Shown: positions 1-7,813 of the stretch, piece after piece
Numbering within the stretch: position 1 is the first letter of the stretch
Layout of the letters: the number at the start of each line of letters is the position of its first letter
Assembly (NCBI GenBank): GCA_024400895.1
Contig: JAKSMA010000011.1
Coordinates: 1 to 21,640 of the forward strand
Length of the DNA: 21,640 bases
Direction: 5' to 3'
Source: Muribaculaceae bacterium
GTDB lineage: Bacteria; Bacteroidota; Bacteroidia; Bacteroidales; Muribaculaceae
The notes under the pieces: generated by a model
What the model was told of the DNA's origin: nothing
Databases searched by the model: none
What the model saw: the letters and a program-made list of their open reading frames with translations, nothing else
Translations under genes and position numbers: made by a program

Positions 1-233
1 ACGCATAATTGCCTATCGTGGTCACGCTATTAGGGATGGTCACCGAGGTCAAAGAGCTGCAACCTGAGAACGCTTCCTTGCCTATCGTGGTCACGCTATT
101 AGGGATGGTCACCGAGGTCAAAGAACTGCAACCTGAGAACGCATAATTGCCTATCGTGGTCACGCTATTAGAGATGGTCACCGAGGTCAAAGAACTGCAC
201 TCCCTGAACGCAGAACTGCCTATCGTGGTCACG
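1..233. repeat. 69-bp tandem repeats inside the BspA-type gene
   Basis: The plus-strand segment cctatcgtggtcac recurs at 12, 81, 150 and 219, exactly 69 bp apart. Units 12-80 and 81-149 differ at about 4 positions; units 81-149 and 150-218 at about 8, mostly clustered at one end. The fourth copy keeps only the first 15 or so bases. Each unit encodes one 23-residue leucine-rich repeat, so copy-number change would keep the frame. The array continues beyond the left edge. Confidence 0.9.
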
Positions 234-682
234 GGATAATTGATGCCATTATATGTGATTGAAGAGGGAATCGTCACTGCACCGCTGCAATTTTTCCCAT
301 CAGAAACAATAGCAGTGTCGCCTGCCACATCATAGATGATATTGTCAATCGTCACTTGCGTACCTTTCAGCGCCACCTTCTTGCGAGAATTTCCCAGGTC
401 AAAAGAATCAGTCACATCTTCCGACATCATGTCTGGCACCACCTCATCCAATTCTGGATTCATGGCACCAGCCCTCTCCGCGCCACTCTGGAGCCGATGA
501 TGGCGACCCTTGCGGGATAAGCCACCAACATCGCCCCCATCCATACCTCGAGAATTACGAGAAATTTGCTCCGGATTTTTCTGTCCGTCAAAGTCGGGCA
601 AATTCACCTGCCCATTTGCCACACTGCAAACGCCTAACAAAAGCACAAACGCCAAAGTCTTAAAAATCATTCTATATTTCAT
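1..682 (-). CDS. BspA-type leucine-rich repeat surface protein, N-terminal part (runs off left edge)
   Basis: The minus-strand frame is open from the ATG at 680-682 to the window edge, giving 227 residues; the C-terminus lies outside. Residues 1-25 form a signal peptide (hydrophobic LAFVLLLGV core, likely cut near ANG/Q). A low-complexity linker rich in Gly, Asp, Arg and His follows to about residue 100. From about residue 150 there are repeats of 23 residues with the pattern [20 protein letters not shown], the LRR_5/BspA pattern. BspA-like proteins are cell-surface or secreted proteins of oral and gut Bacteroidales and are known to bind host matrix or other bacteria; that role here is inference. 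The gene is divergent from the CotH gene and has its own promoter. Attachment type (T9SS tail, lipoprotein or other) cannot be judged without the C-terminus. Confidence 0.88.
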   Translation of the reverse strand, partial: MKYRMIFKTLAFVLLLGVCSVANGQVNLPDFDGQKNPEQISRNSRGMDGGDVGGLSRKGRHHRLQSGAERAGAMNPELDEVVPDMMSEDVTDSFDLGNSRKKVALKGTQVTIDNIIYDVAGDTAIVSDGKNCSGAVTIPSSITYNGINYPVTTIGSSAFRECSSLTSVTISNSVTTIGNYAFSGCSSLTSVTIPNSVTTIGKEAFSGCSSLTSVTIPNSVTTIGNYA

Positions 683-721
683 AGTTATTCCTCATGTTTC
701 TGTATGTTTCTGTTTAATTTG

Positions 722-752
722 CAAATATAATCAAAATATAATTATCTACAAA
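722..752 (-). promoter_or_regulatory. Bacteroidetes-type promoter of the BspA-type gene
   Basis: Read on the minus strand, TTTG (749-752) is followed after 19 bases by TATATTTG (722-729), matching the Bacteroidetes sigma factor consensus TTTG-N19/20-TAnnTTTG. The expected transcription start is near 715, giving a leader of roughly 33 bases before the ATG at 682. Confidence 0.65.
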
Positions 753-843
753 AGACAAACTCATGAAGCTCCACTTTTGTAGAAAAACCTTCAACAGAAG
801 AACACTTTTTAACAAAAAAAAATGCCATTATAGAAATTTGATA

Positions 844-851
844 TATCTTTG
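844..851 (+). promoter_or_regulatory. Probable -7 element for the CotH gene
   Basis: TATCTTTG fits TAnnTTTG exactly. No clear TTTG lies 19-20 bases upstream, so the promoter is only half-supported. Its position, with transcription expected to begin near 858, argues for the ATG at 879 as the start of the CotH protein rather than the in-frame TTG at 849, which lies inside this element. Confidence 0.45.
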
Positions 852-878
852 CAAAAAAAACACATAGCAAGATTTTTT

Positions 879-2456
879 ATGAAAAATATAGTTCAAAAGG
901 AAGCAAACAAATCAACAGAACCATCTTCTTTATTGCTCACAATAGCGTCATGTGTAGTTGCTATATTTTTATCAACCCCATCCTCTGCATCATTGGTCAA
1001 AACAACGCCAAGAGGGGATGTTGACCTCAACGGCATTGTTAATGTGAGCGATATTACCACGCTTATCGACACCCTTCTGTACGGTAATTACACATACTGG
1101 TGTGATGTTGATTATAATGGAGAACTTAACATCAGTGATTTAACGACCTTAATCAACGCGATAAGCACAAACAGCGAACTTCATAGTGCCACATGTTCTG
1201 GCACCCTTCCTGTGGTAATGATTAACACTGAAAACAAATGGGGCGTCATCTCAAAAGAGAATTATATAAATGCCTCGTTATATGTAATATATCCAGATGG
1301 GAAAACTTTCGGGTCGGAAGCATCCCCTTATACGCTACGCATTAGAGGGCGAGGCAACTCAACATGGACGAACCCTCCCAAAAAGCCATATAAGCTGAAA
1401 TTCGATGAAAAAGTCGGCTTGATGGGATTAAACAAAAACAAAGATTTCACATTACTCCCCGACTATTTTGACTGGTGGGGATACCTCCAAAATGCCGTTG
1501 GATTTGAATTGAGCAGAAAAATCGGGCTTGATTACACCCCAAATCAAATCCCTGTGGAAGTGGTAATGAATGGAACATATATCGGACTGTATTTCCTTAC
1601 CGAGCAAATCAAGGTGGGGAAAAACCGTGTCAATATCACGGAGCAGGAAGACGAAGAAACTGACCCCGAAAAAATCACAGGTGGATGGCTGATTGAGATA
1701 GAGAACTACCCCGAAAGCACTTCTATCCCTATTTTTGAACACGACAATCGAAATCGCCAAACATTATATTTCACATCGCACTCACCTGAAATCCTCAGTT
1801 CTGAACAAAAGAGTTACATCACACAATTCTTGCAAGCGACTGATTCTGCAATATATTGCACTCACCCTCTCAATAATGATTGGGAAAAGTACATTGATAT
1901 AGAATCGCTTGCAAAATTCTACATTGTCAACGAAATCCTTGACAACAAAGAGGCTTTTTCTGGAAGCTGTTGGATGAGCAAAGACCGTGGCGAGAACACA
2001 CGATTAAAATTCGGTCCTGTTTGGGATTTCGGCAGTTCATTTGCAGTATGGAATCCACAAGACTCAACATGTTTCAACGCTTTCATCTACGACCGATTAC
2101 CAGAATACGCTAACACGCACTGGATTAAAGGGATATGCCAGCACCCACATTTTATAAAAAAAGTAAAAAGCATTTGGTATAATTTTTACAAAAACGAATA
2201 CCCCAGTATATTTTCATTTATCGACAATTTCATCGGCAATATTAAAGATGCAGCCCAAGCCGACTTTATAAGATGGCCCAACGGGAACAGTGATTTATTG
2301 GAACAGCGCAAGGACATGTTTTTTGTGCCCTCTCTGAAACTAAAAGTGAAATGGCTCCAAGAACAATGGAAAATGATTGATGACACACCTTATACCCAAG
2401 ACTCGCTCGAGCAAAAAGCAACATCTACCAAAAATGAAAAACAAAACATTTTTTAA
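879..2456 (+). CDS. Secreted dockerin-CotH kinase-fold protein
   Basis: 525 residues. A hydrophobic N-terminal segment (residues 18-35) looks like a signal peptide; a short IASC motif could alternatively be a lipobox. Two dockerin type I-like calcium loops follow: D47, D49, N51, D58 and D76, D78, N80, D87, each with a following LxxLI helix. Residues from about 110 match the CotH family: RIRGRGNSTW (154-163), a PVEVVMNGTYIGLYFLTEQ segment (225-243), LIEIENY and GPVWDFG (379-385), the last holding the probable metal-binding aspartate. CotH of Bacillus phosphorylates spore-coat proteins; secreted bacterial relatives often carry carbohydrate-binding or dockerin modules and have unproven substrates. 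The ATG at 879 is chosen because the upstream TTG lies in the promoter element. Base composition looks more AT-rich than the polysaccharide genes downstream. The family is clear; substrate and kinase activity are not. Confidence 0.87.
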   Translation: MKNIVQKEANKSTEPSSLLLTIASCVVAIFLSTPSSASLVKTTPRGDVDLNGIVNVSDITTLIDTLLYGNYTYWCDVDYNGELNISDLTTLINAISTNSELHSATCSGTLPVVMINTENKWGVISKENYINASLYVIYPDGKTFGSEASPYTLRIRGRGNSTWTNPPKKPYKLKFDEKVGLMGLNKNKDFTLLPDYFDWWGYLQNAVGFELSRKIGLDYTPNQIPVEVVMNGTYIGLYFLTEQIKVGKNRVNITEQEDEETDPEKITGGWLIEIENYPESTSIPIFEHDNRNRQTLYFTSHSPEILSSEQKSYITQFLQATDSAIYCTHPLNNDWEKYIDIESLAKFYIVNEILDNKEAFSGSCWMSKDRGENTRLKFGPVWDFGSSFAVWNPQDSTCFNAFIYDRLPEYANTHWIKGICQHPHFIKKVKSIWYNFYKNEYPSIFSFIDNFIGNIKDAAQADFIRWPNGNSDLLEQRKDMFFVPSLKLKVKWLQEQWKMIDDTPYTQDSLEQKATSTKNEKQNIF

Positions 2457-2861
2457 GGACGAATGATAATAGATGGTAGTTTTTCCCAAGTACAACGCCA
2501 CCTCTGAAAAAAGCCAACACGATGCAGAATGACACGCCCCTATAAAAGCGAAAGTTCTGCAAACATTCAAGGAGGAAACCTCGCGTTCAAAAGAGGAGAA
2601 GCACATAACATTTCTGCAAGAGCTGTCAATGTGAACCTCATTCATAGAGATATATACAAGAATGAAGGCATCTTGATAGCGTTGGATTCAAGATATCTAT
2701 AATGCATTCGTTCAAACATTAAATTACAACACGGTTGCCCTGCACAAAAAGCCACATTTTTGCCATTCCCAAAAAAAAGTAATATCTTTGCAAACTGATA
2801 AAAGGCGACGCATAATATCGCTGTTGCCATCCATTATTAACGACAATTCACCCGCAAATTC
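2457..2861. other. 405-bp gap between the CotH gene and the polysaccharide locus
   Basis: No recognisable gene or RNA. It contains a 57-codon plus-strand reading frame (ATG at 2529, TAA ending at 2702), in the same frame as the CotH gene, with no recognisable motif and no promoter seen in front of it. Minus-strand frames here have implausible composition. The last 100 bases hold the promoter for the next gene. The region may be a degraded gene remnant or a long untranslated stretch; I cannot decide. Confidence 0.4.
2759..2790 (+). promoter_or_regulatory. Bacteroidetes-type promoter opening the polysaccharide locus
   Basis: TTTG (2759-2762) is separated by 20 bases from TATCTTTG (2783-2790), a full match to the Bacteroidetes consensus. 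The expected start near 2797 leaves a leader of about 65 bases to the ATG at 2862. It probably drives at least the MBOAT and SGNH genes. Confidence 0.65.
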
Positions 2862-4307
2862 ATGGCTATAAACTCCATTGCATTTTGGATAGCTTTCATG
2901 GTAATGCTGCTACCCTATTTCACTGTGCTTCGCCAATCGGCAAAAGCACAAAATGCATGGTTGCTGGTGATGTCGTATGCGATTTACGGATATGCCGACT
3001 GGCGCATGCTGCCATTGCTTTTAGCCGTCACGGTATTTTACTATTTCCTTGCACCTGCAATAGCTCGCAATCGCGAAGCAAATGCTAAACGCTCAAGTGC
3101 GCTTTCGGCAATTGGCGTAATAGCGGGTGTGGGTGTCCTTTTCTGGTTTAAATATCTAAATTTCTGCATTGAGCAGTTCACTGCATTGTTCAATGCCATT
3201 GGCGTGGGAGCGTCAACCTCCACGATGAAAATCATCATGCCTGTGGGTATCAGCTTCTTCACATTCAAGTTGATAAGTTACACTATCGAAACCAGAAAAG
3301 GGAACATCGACCCTGAAAGAAATTTTATCAATTTCGGTGCCTATGTGGCATTTTTCCCCACAATCATGTCGGGGCCTATCGACCGTCCAAAGCCATTCCT
3401 CGAGCAGCTCAAAGTCAATCGTTTGGCTAACAGCCACAACATCAGCGAGGGCGCAAAGCGGGTGCTTTGGGGATTTTTCTTGAAGATGTGTATTGCCAAC
3501 CGCATCTGCATCTACACCGACTCGGTGTTTAACCACTGTCAATTCCACAATGGCACCACCCTCGTGGTGGCTTCCGTGCTTTACTTGATTCAAATGTACA
3601 CCGACTTCTCGGGATATAGCCACATGGCGGTGGGCGTGTCGAGGATAATGGGCATTCGCGTGATGGAAAACTTCCAACAGCCTTTTTTTGCACAAAACGT
3701 GGCCGATTTTTGGAGAAGGTGGCACATTTCGCTTTCGTCGTGGCTTCGCGACTACATCTACATCCCTCTTGGTGGCAGCAGATGCAGCGAATGGCGATGC
3801 TACTGGAACAACTTGGTCACTTTTGTGATATGCGGCATATGGCATGGTGCTAATTGGACCTATGTGATGTTCGGCACTTGGCACGGCTTGATGGTGATTG
3901 TGGACCGAGCTGCGAAACCGCTTCGCGAAAAAATGGAGCGCAGCTTTTCGCTGAAGGGAAAACTCGTCTACAGATTATCCCGACAAGCTATCACCTTCAC
4001 ACTCTGTTCGTTTGGCGCAATGCTTTTCCGCGCCAATTCATTTTCCGACATTGCCACCATCATGCACAATGTAGGCGAAGGTTTTGGACCCTTGTTCACC
4101 GCCGGCACCACATTGATGTTCTCCGTGGGAGCATTGGCATTCCTGGTGATGCTCTACAAAGAGCACCGCGACGAATACGGAGGTAAAGCCTTATTTATGC
4201 ATAGTAAGAACCGAGCGGTGAAAATAGCCTCTATCACGCTGGCCATCTTATTTATTCTGGCGACAGGTGAATTAGAAAACATCAGTTTCATTTATTTCCA
4301 GTTCTAA
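2862..4307 (+). CDS. MBOAT-family membrane O-acyltransferase (AlgI/PatA-like)
   Basis: 481 residues, polytopic, the usual size for bacterial MBOAT proteins. Family signatures are visible: FWRRWHISLSSWLRDYIYIP (283-302) and GIWHGANWTYVMFGTWHG (325-342), with the expected active-site histidine H328 in WHGANW and a second conserved histidine H288. FFPTIMSGPIDRP near 165-176 also matches AlgI-type proteins. These enzymes move an acyl group, usually acetyl, from the cytoplasm across the inner membrane and pass it to a periplasmic SGNH-fold partner that modifies a polysaccharide. Such a partner is the next gene, 23 bp downstream, which strongly supports a role in acylating the exported glycan. The ATG at 2862 gives an N-terminus beginning directly with the first membrane helix. 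Acyl group and acceptor are not known. Confidence 0.93.
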   Translation: MAINSIAFWIAFMVMLLPYFTVLRQSAKAQNAWLLVMSYAIYGYADWRMLPLLLAVTVFYYFLAPAIARNREANAKRSSALSAIGVIAGVGVLFWFKYLNFCIEQFTALFNAIGVGASTSTMKIIMPVGISFFTFKLISYTIETRKGNIDPERNFINFGAYVAFFPTIMSGPIDRPKPFLEQLKVNRLANSHNISEGAKRVLWGFFLKMCIANRICIYTDSVFNHCQFHNGTTLVVASVLYLIQMYTDFSGYSHMAVGVSRIMGIRVMENFQQPFFAQNVADFWRRWHISLSSWLRDYIYIPLGGSRCSEWRCYWNNLVTFVICGIWHGANWTYVMFGTWHGLMVIVDRAAKPLREKMERSFSLKGKLVYRLSRQAITFTLCSFGAMLFRANSFSDIATIMHNVGEGFGPLFTAGTTLMFSVGALAFLVMLYKEHRDEYGGKALFMHSKNRAVKIASITLAILFILATGELENISFIYFQF

Positions 4308-4330
4308 CCAATTATCACGCCCCAACACTA

Positions 4331-5221
4331 ATGAAAAAGTTACTTACAAATATCGTTATTGTCGCCGCACTGGTCATCACAGTCGACGTTCTTGTTGGTG
4401 TCGTGACCAAACGGTTGATACACGACCTTCCCGACTCAAGCGTTCTTGAAGCCGACATCGTGCAAGCGATGGAGAACAAGAAAGCCGACATCCTCATTCT
4501 CGGCTCATCAAAAGCAAAACATAGCTTCGTGCCACAGATATTCACTTCCGACTTACATCTTAGTGCCTACAATGCGGGGTGTGACGGGCACGATGTGGTT
4601 TATGCTTCGCTGGTTTTCGACTCCTTTCTCCAACGTTGCCAACCAAAAATCGTGGTTGTCGGCCTTTGGAACAGCATGCTCGACGGCTCATGGCGAAACA
4701 ACAGTATCAATAATTGCAAAACGCTTTACAACATAAACGAATCATACACATCATGGGTTGACAAACACGAAGACTGGACGACTCGCATGAAAATGCAGAG
4801 CAACATCTACCGCTTCAATAGTTCTTTGGTTTGGATTGGAAAATCCTACAATAAAGGTGACCAACATTCCGATGGCTATTCTCCCTTATATGAAGTGCCA
4901 AAAGAAATGAGTGATGTTGAGTTTAAGGGATTTAAAGCCGACGACACAGAGGTGAATCAGTTGAAACACATCATCGCCCAATGCAACAAAAAAGGCATCA
5001 AAATCTATATTATTTTAGCACCCGACCATGAAATAGACAATGCCATGCGGAAGTGGGTGGCCGATTTCTGTAAAAAGGAAGGTGTATGGTTCCACGACTA
5101 CACCTACGAAAAAACAATCTATCCGGAAATCACCAACTTCAGCGATGCCGGTCACCTGAGCGACAAAGGTGCGCAACTTTTCACAAAGCTCTTCATTGCC
5201 AACATCCAAAAAGGCAAATAA
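4331..5221 (+). CDS. Membrane-anchored SGNH-fold acyl-transfer/esterase protein, partner of the MBOAT
   Basis: 296 residues. One N-terminal membrane segment (about 7-25) would anchor a periplasmic domain. The SGNH blocks are present: ILGSSKAKHSF with probable nucleophile S60, YNAGCDG (block II glycine near 83), VVVGLWNSM (probable block III asparagine N114) and SDAGHLSDKGA with D272 and H275. DltD, AlgJ/AlgX and PatB-type proteins have this layout and work with an MBOAT. It lies 23 bp behind the MBOAT gene, so the pair is probably co-transcribed and jointly transfers acyl groups to the polymer. An esterase that removes acyl groups is possible. The fold is well supported; the direction of the reaction and the substrate are inference. 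Confidence 0.82.
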   Translation: MKKLLTNIVIVAALVITVDVLVGVVTKRLIHDLPDSSVLEADIVQAMENKKADILILGSSKAKHSFVPQIFTSDLHLSAYNAGCDGHDVVYASLVFDSFLQRCQPKIVVVGLWNSMLDGSWRNNSINNCKTLYNINESYTSWVDKHEDWTTRMKMQSNIYRFNSSLVWIGKSYNKGDQHSDGYSPLYEVPKEMSDVEFKGFKADDTEVNQLKHIIAQCNKKGIKIYIILAPDHEIDNAMRKWVADFCKKEGVWFHDYTYEKTIYPEITNFSDAGHLSDKGAQLFTKLFIANIQKGK

Positions 5222-5253
5222 GTTTCTCTGGAGGAGGCGAATACAAACTCCTA

Positions 5254-5285
5254 TTTGCTCATGTGGGGAAAAAGTGGTAATTTTG
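5254..5285 (+). promoter_or_regulatory. Bacteroidetes-type promoter in front of the flippase gene
   Basis: TTTG (5254-5257), 20 bases, then TAATTTTG (5278-5285) match the Bacteroidetes consensus. The predicted start near 5292 gives a leader of only about 10 bases. It could make wzx and the following export genes a separate transcription unit from the MBOAT/SGNH pair. Confidence 0.6.
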
Positions 5286-5301
5286 TAGGTTATCACAAGA
5301 C

Positions 5302-6750
5302 ATGGGACAAAACTCCTCACATAGCAAGGCGCCGAGTCGTTCATCCAAGATGATGAAGGACATGGGTATTTATGCCATTGGCAACCTTGGCTCCAAGGTC
5401 ATCACTTTCCTCATGGTGCCTCTCTACACCTATTATGTGGAAAGCACCGCCGATTTCGGCTACTACGACATCTGCCTTACAGTAGTGTTTCTGCTCATGC
5501 CTTTCGTCACACTCCAACTGCGCGATGGGGCCTTCCGGTTCCTGCTCGATTCTCCAAACGAAGAAAACAGGAAATCGGTCGTGACAATGACATACAAAGC
5601 ACTGTTTTCTACAATTTTATTATCAACTGTTGCCACTTTCGGCATTGCCACATTCTACCAAGTGGCCTACATATGGCATGTTTTGGCGTTACTCGTGGCT
5701 ATGTCGGTGCAAGAAGTGGTTTCGCAAGTGTTCCGCGGGCTGGGCAACAACAAGGCTTTCGTCACGGTCGGAATCCTTTCCGCTTTTTTCATCGGATTGT
5801 TCAGCATCGTGTTCGTGGTGTGGATGAAAATGGGCATTGAAGGGGTGTTTTTCGCAAACATCATTGCCCGATTCGTCGCTGTCGGATTGGTGGAGGCACG
5901 ACTGCACACTTTGCGTCGCTACTTTAGCATAAAAATCAACACTCGCGGCATCGCTCGCGACATTTTGAATTACACTTTGCCCTTGCTTCCTGGCTCACTT
6001 TGCTGGTGGCTTACGGGAAGCAGCGACCGATGGTTTATCCAAGAATATCTCGGGCTTGACGTAAATGGTGTTTATGCCGTGGCAATTCGTTTTGTGAGCA
6101 TTCTCCAAACCCTGGCGCTCATCTTCTACCAAGCATGGCAGGAAACTGCTATTCAGCAATATCACAGCAACGACCGCGACAAATTCTTCTCGCAGGTACT
6201 CAACAACTACATATTCATCATCTGCATCCTTTTGGTGGGCTTTTGCTTCTCGCTAAAAATGTGCTACAGCTGGCTTGTCGACGAAAACTACCAGGGCAGT
6301 TTGCTCTACATTTTCCCACTGGGGGTTTCTGCCTGCATCTTTGCCATCAACGCATACTTCGATATGGGCTACCAATGTGCGAAAGACACCAAACGCACAC
6401 TGCCAGCCATCATATTGAGCGCAGTTGTGAACGTGGTGTTCAACATGCTGCTCATCAATCACCTTGGCGTATACGGAGTAATCACTACACTCATTATCAC
6501 TTATTTGGTGCTCGTCGTTTATCGATGGTTCGACACTAAACGATATTTCAAACTTTCAATCAACCGCCATATCACATTGCCAATACTCATCACCCTTGCA
6601 ACAGCTGCTCCATTTTATATATGTGCACAGATTTGGCAAGACGCACTGACAATGGTGGTGGCGATAGGTCTAATGGTGATAGTTTGCCCAAAAGACATTA
6701 AAAACGAAGTTTTTGGGAAAATCATTTCAAAATTCAGCAACAAGGCATAA
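5302..6750 (+). CDS. wzx: Wzx-type lipid-linked oligosaccharide flippase
   Basis: 482 residues with about 12-14 hydrophobic helices and short loops, the normal size for the polysaccharide synthesis/MATE-MVF superfamily. The N-terminus IYAIGNLGSKVITFLMVPLY, then FGYYDI and a charged segment before the second helix, is typical of Bacteroidetes O-antigen/capsule flippases. An LPLLPGSLCWWLTGSSDRWF stretch in the middle is also typical. The protein would move undecaprenyl-linked repeat units to the periplasmic face of the inner membrane for the polymerase. It is preceded by its own promoter and followed after 55 bp by the export lipoprotein gene. Substrate specificity cannot be read from the sequence. 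Confidence 0.92.
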   Translation: MGQNSSHSKAPSRSSKMMKDMGIYAIGNLGSKVITFLMVPLYTYYVESTADFGYYDICLTVVFLLMPFVTLQLRDGAFRFLLDSPNEENRKSVVTMTYKALFSTILLSTVATFGIATFYQVAYIWHVLALLVAMSVQEVVSQVFRGLGNNKAFVTVGILSAFFIGLFSIVFVVWMKMGIEGVFFANIIARFVAVGLVEARLHTLRRYFSIKINTRGIARDILNYTLPLLPGSLCWWLTGSSDRWFIQEYLGLDVNGVYAVAIRFVSILQTLALIFYQAWQETAIQQYHSNDRDKFFSQVLNNYIFIICILLVGFCFSLKMCYSWLVDENYQGSLLYIFPLGVSACIFAINAYFDMGYQCAKDTKRTLPAIILSAVVNVVFNMLLINHLGVYGVITTLIITYLVLVVYRWFDTKRYFKLSINRHITLPILITLATAAPFYICAQIWQDALTMVVAIGLMVIVCPKDIKNEVFGKIISKFSNKA

Positions 6751-6805
6751 TAAACAGCGGTATTCCCGCGTTATATAATATAATCTAAAACAACTATTGA
6801 GATAT

Positions 6806-7618
6806 ATGAAATTTAAAAGCATACTTCTGAGTTTATCCGTGATTCTGGCCTGTGCATCATGCAGCACCCCTAAAGAAGCACCCACACTATCATATTTCCA
6901 AAACTTGAAGCAAGCCGACGGCACTCTCCCCGACAATGTGGCTGATTACAAAATCAAGATACAACCCGACGACGAGTTGATTATCACCATCACCTCATCC
7001 TCACCTGAAGCCACAGCCATGTTCAATGTGCCACTCGGCAACCCATCTATCAAAGGCAACATCAATGCCAGCCAATCGCCACGTCTGCAAACCCACATTG
7101 TGGACCACAATGGCATGATTCAGATACCGGTGTTGGGCGAAATCAAGGCACAGGGGTTAAGCACCGACGAACTCGAGGCTGTCATCAAACACCGCGTAAG
7201 TGAAACTGTCAAAGACCCATTCGTACGCATCGAGCTCATCAACTTCACCGTGAATGTGATGGGTGAAGTGAAGGCGCCACAACGCCTCGTGGTGGGCAAA
7301 GAACGCTTCTCGGTGCTTGATGCACTCGCAGCCGCAGGCGACCTCACAGAATACGGTATGCGCGACAACGTGCTCGTAATTCGCACCGAAAATGGCAAGA
7401 GCACCTATCACCGACTCAACCTCACCGACGGAAGCATCTATGCATCACCGTATTTCTACCTGCAGCAGAACGATGTGGTGTATGTGGAGCCCAACAGCAT
7501 CAAGATTGAAAATTCGAAATACAACCAATTCTCTGCATTCAAACTGTCGCAAGTGTCTGTAATCGTGAGCGCAGCCTCCGTAATAGCGTCGCTCGTGATA
7601 GCCCTTTGTGTAAAATAA
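6806..7618 (+). CDS. Wza-like outer-membrane polysaccharide export lipoprotein (OPX)
   Basis: 270 residues from the ATG at 6806; an in-frame TTG nine bases upstream is less likely because the ATG starts directly into a lipoprotein signal. The lipobox is ILAC (C16) or the next cysteine, C19. A Poly_export domain begins at about 48 (YKIKIQPDDELIITI) and continues to IELINFTVNVMGEVKAP near 157. An SLBB domain follows at about 160-230 (FSVLDALAAAGDLTEYGMRD). A hydrophobic segment (249-268) closes the protein, as in Bacteroidetes OPX proteins. It would form the outer-membrane exit channel and pair with the Wzc co-polymerase encoded 18 bp downstream. No good promoter was seen in the 55 bp upstream, so it is probably co-transcribed with wzx. 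Confidence 0.92.
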   Translation: MKFKSILLSLSVILACASCSTPKEAPTLSYFQNLKQADGTLPDNVADYKIKIQPDDELIITITSSSPEATAMFNVPLGNPSIKGNINASQSPRLQTHIVDHNGMIQIPVLGEIKAQGLSTDELEAVIKHRVSETVKDPFVRIELINFTVNVMGEVKAPQRLVVGKERFSVLDALAAAGDLTEYGMRDNVLVIRTENGKSTYHRLNLTDGSIYASPYFYLQQNDVVYVEPNSIKIENSKYNQFSAFKLSQVSVIVSAASVIASLVIALCVK

Positions 7619-7636
7619 TCACCACAAGAAAGCAAC

Positions 7637-7798
7637 ATGAAAACTACTGCAACAAAAAACATACAAGCACCAAGCCAATCAATGGATTTTTCAAAAGTGC
7701 TCCGCACTATGTTAAATTACTGGTGGATGTTTATTCTGTCGTTTGTCGTTTGTTTCGGCATTTTGTTCCTTTATTTACGAAAGACTCCGCCCTCTTAG
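7637..7798 (+). pseudogene. N-terminal fragment of the Wzc-type co-polymerase, ended by an in-frame TAG
   Basis: From the ATG at 7637 the frame encodes 53 residues and stops at TAG 7796-7798. The peptide holds a cytoplasmic start, the FSKVLRTMLNYWWMFILS entry of the Wzz domain and a complete first membrane helix (about 30-47), ending LYLRKTPPS. The same frame continues past the TAG without a shift into LISSTVLVEDD, the normal continuation of Wzz-domain proteins, where a tyrosine is usual near the stop position (PxY then SSTVL-like). TAC or TAT to TAG is a single-base change. I read this as one gene split by a nonsense mutation, a sequencing error or a read-through site, not as two separate genes. 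The start lies 18 bp after the export lipoprotein gene, as expected for wzc. Confidence 0.75.
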
Positions 7799-7813
7799 CT
7801 CATATCCTCCACA

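Noticed and set aside
1..233. CRISPR-like regular repeats
   Set aside because: The repeats are contiguous 69-bp coding units with no unique spacers, in frame with a leucine-rich repeat protein.
849..878. Upstream TTG start for the CotH protein
   Set aside because: The TTG lies inside the TATCTTTG promoter element, so it would not be on the mRNA; the ATG at 879 leads straight into the signal peptide region.
2340..2830. Two minus-strand reading frames across the CotH end and the following gap
   Set aside because: High Cys/Phe/Ser content, no recognisable start context or family pattern; one overlaps the CotH coding end and the other overlaps a good plus-strand promoter.
3213..3884. Long minus-strand reading frame of 223 codons inside the MBOAT gene
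   Set aside because: Its composition is rich in His, Arg, Pro and Val with no family pattern, as expected for the antisense of a membrane-protein gene; the plus-strand frame has clear MBOAT motifs.
7637..7798. The 53-residue peptide as an independent small membrane protein
   Set aside because: The same frame continues directly past the stop with the expected Wzz-domain sequence, so an interrupted gene is the simpler reading.
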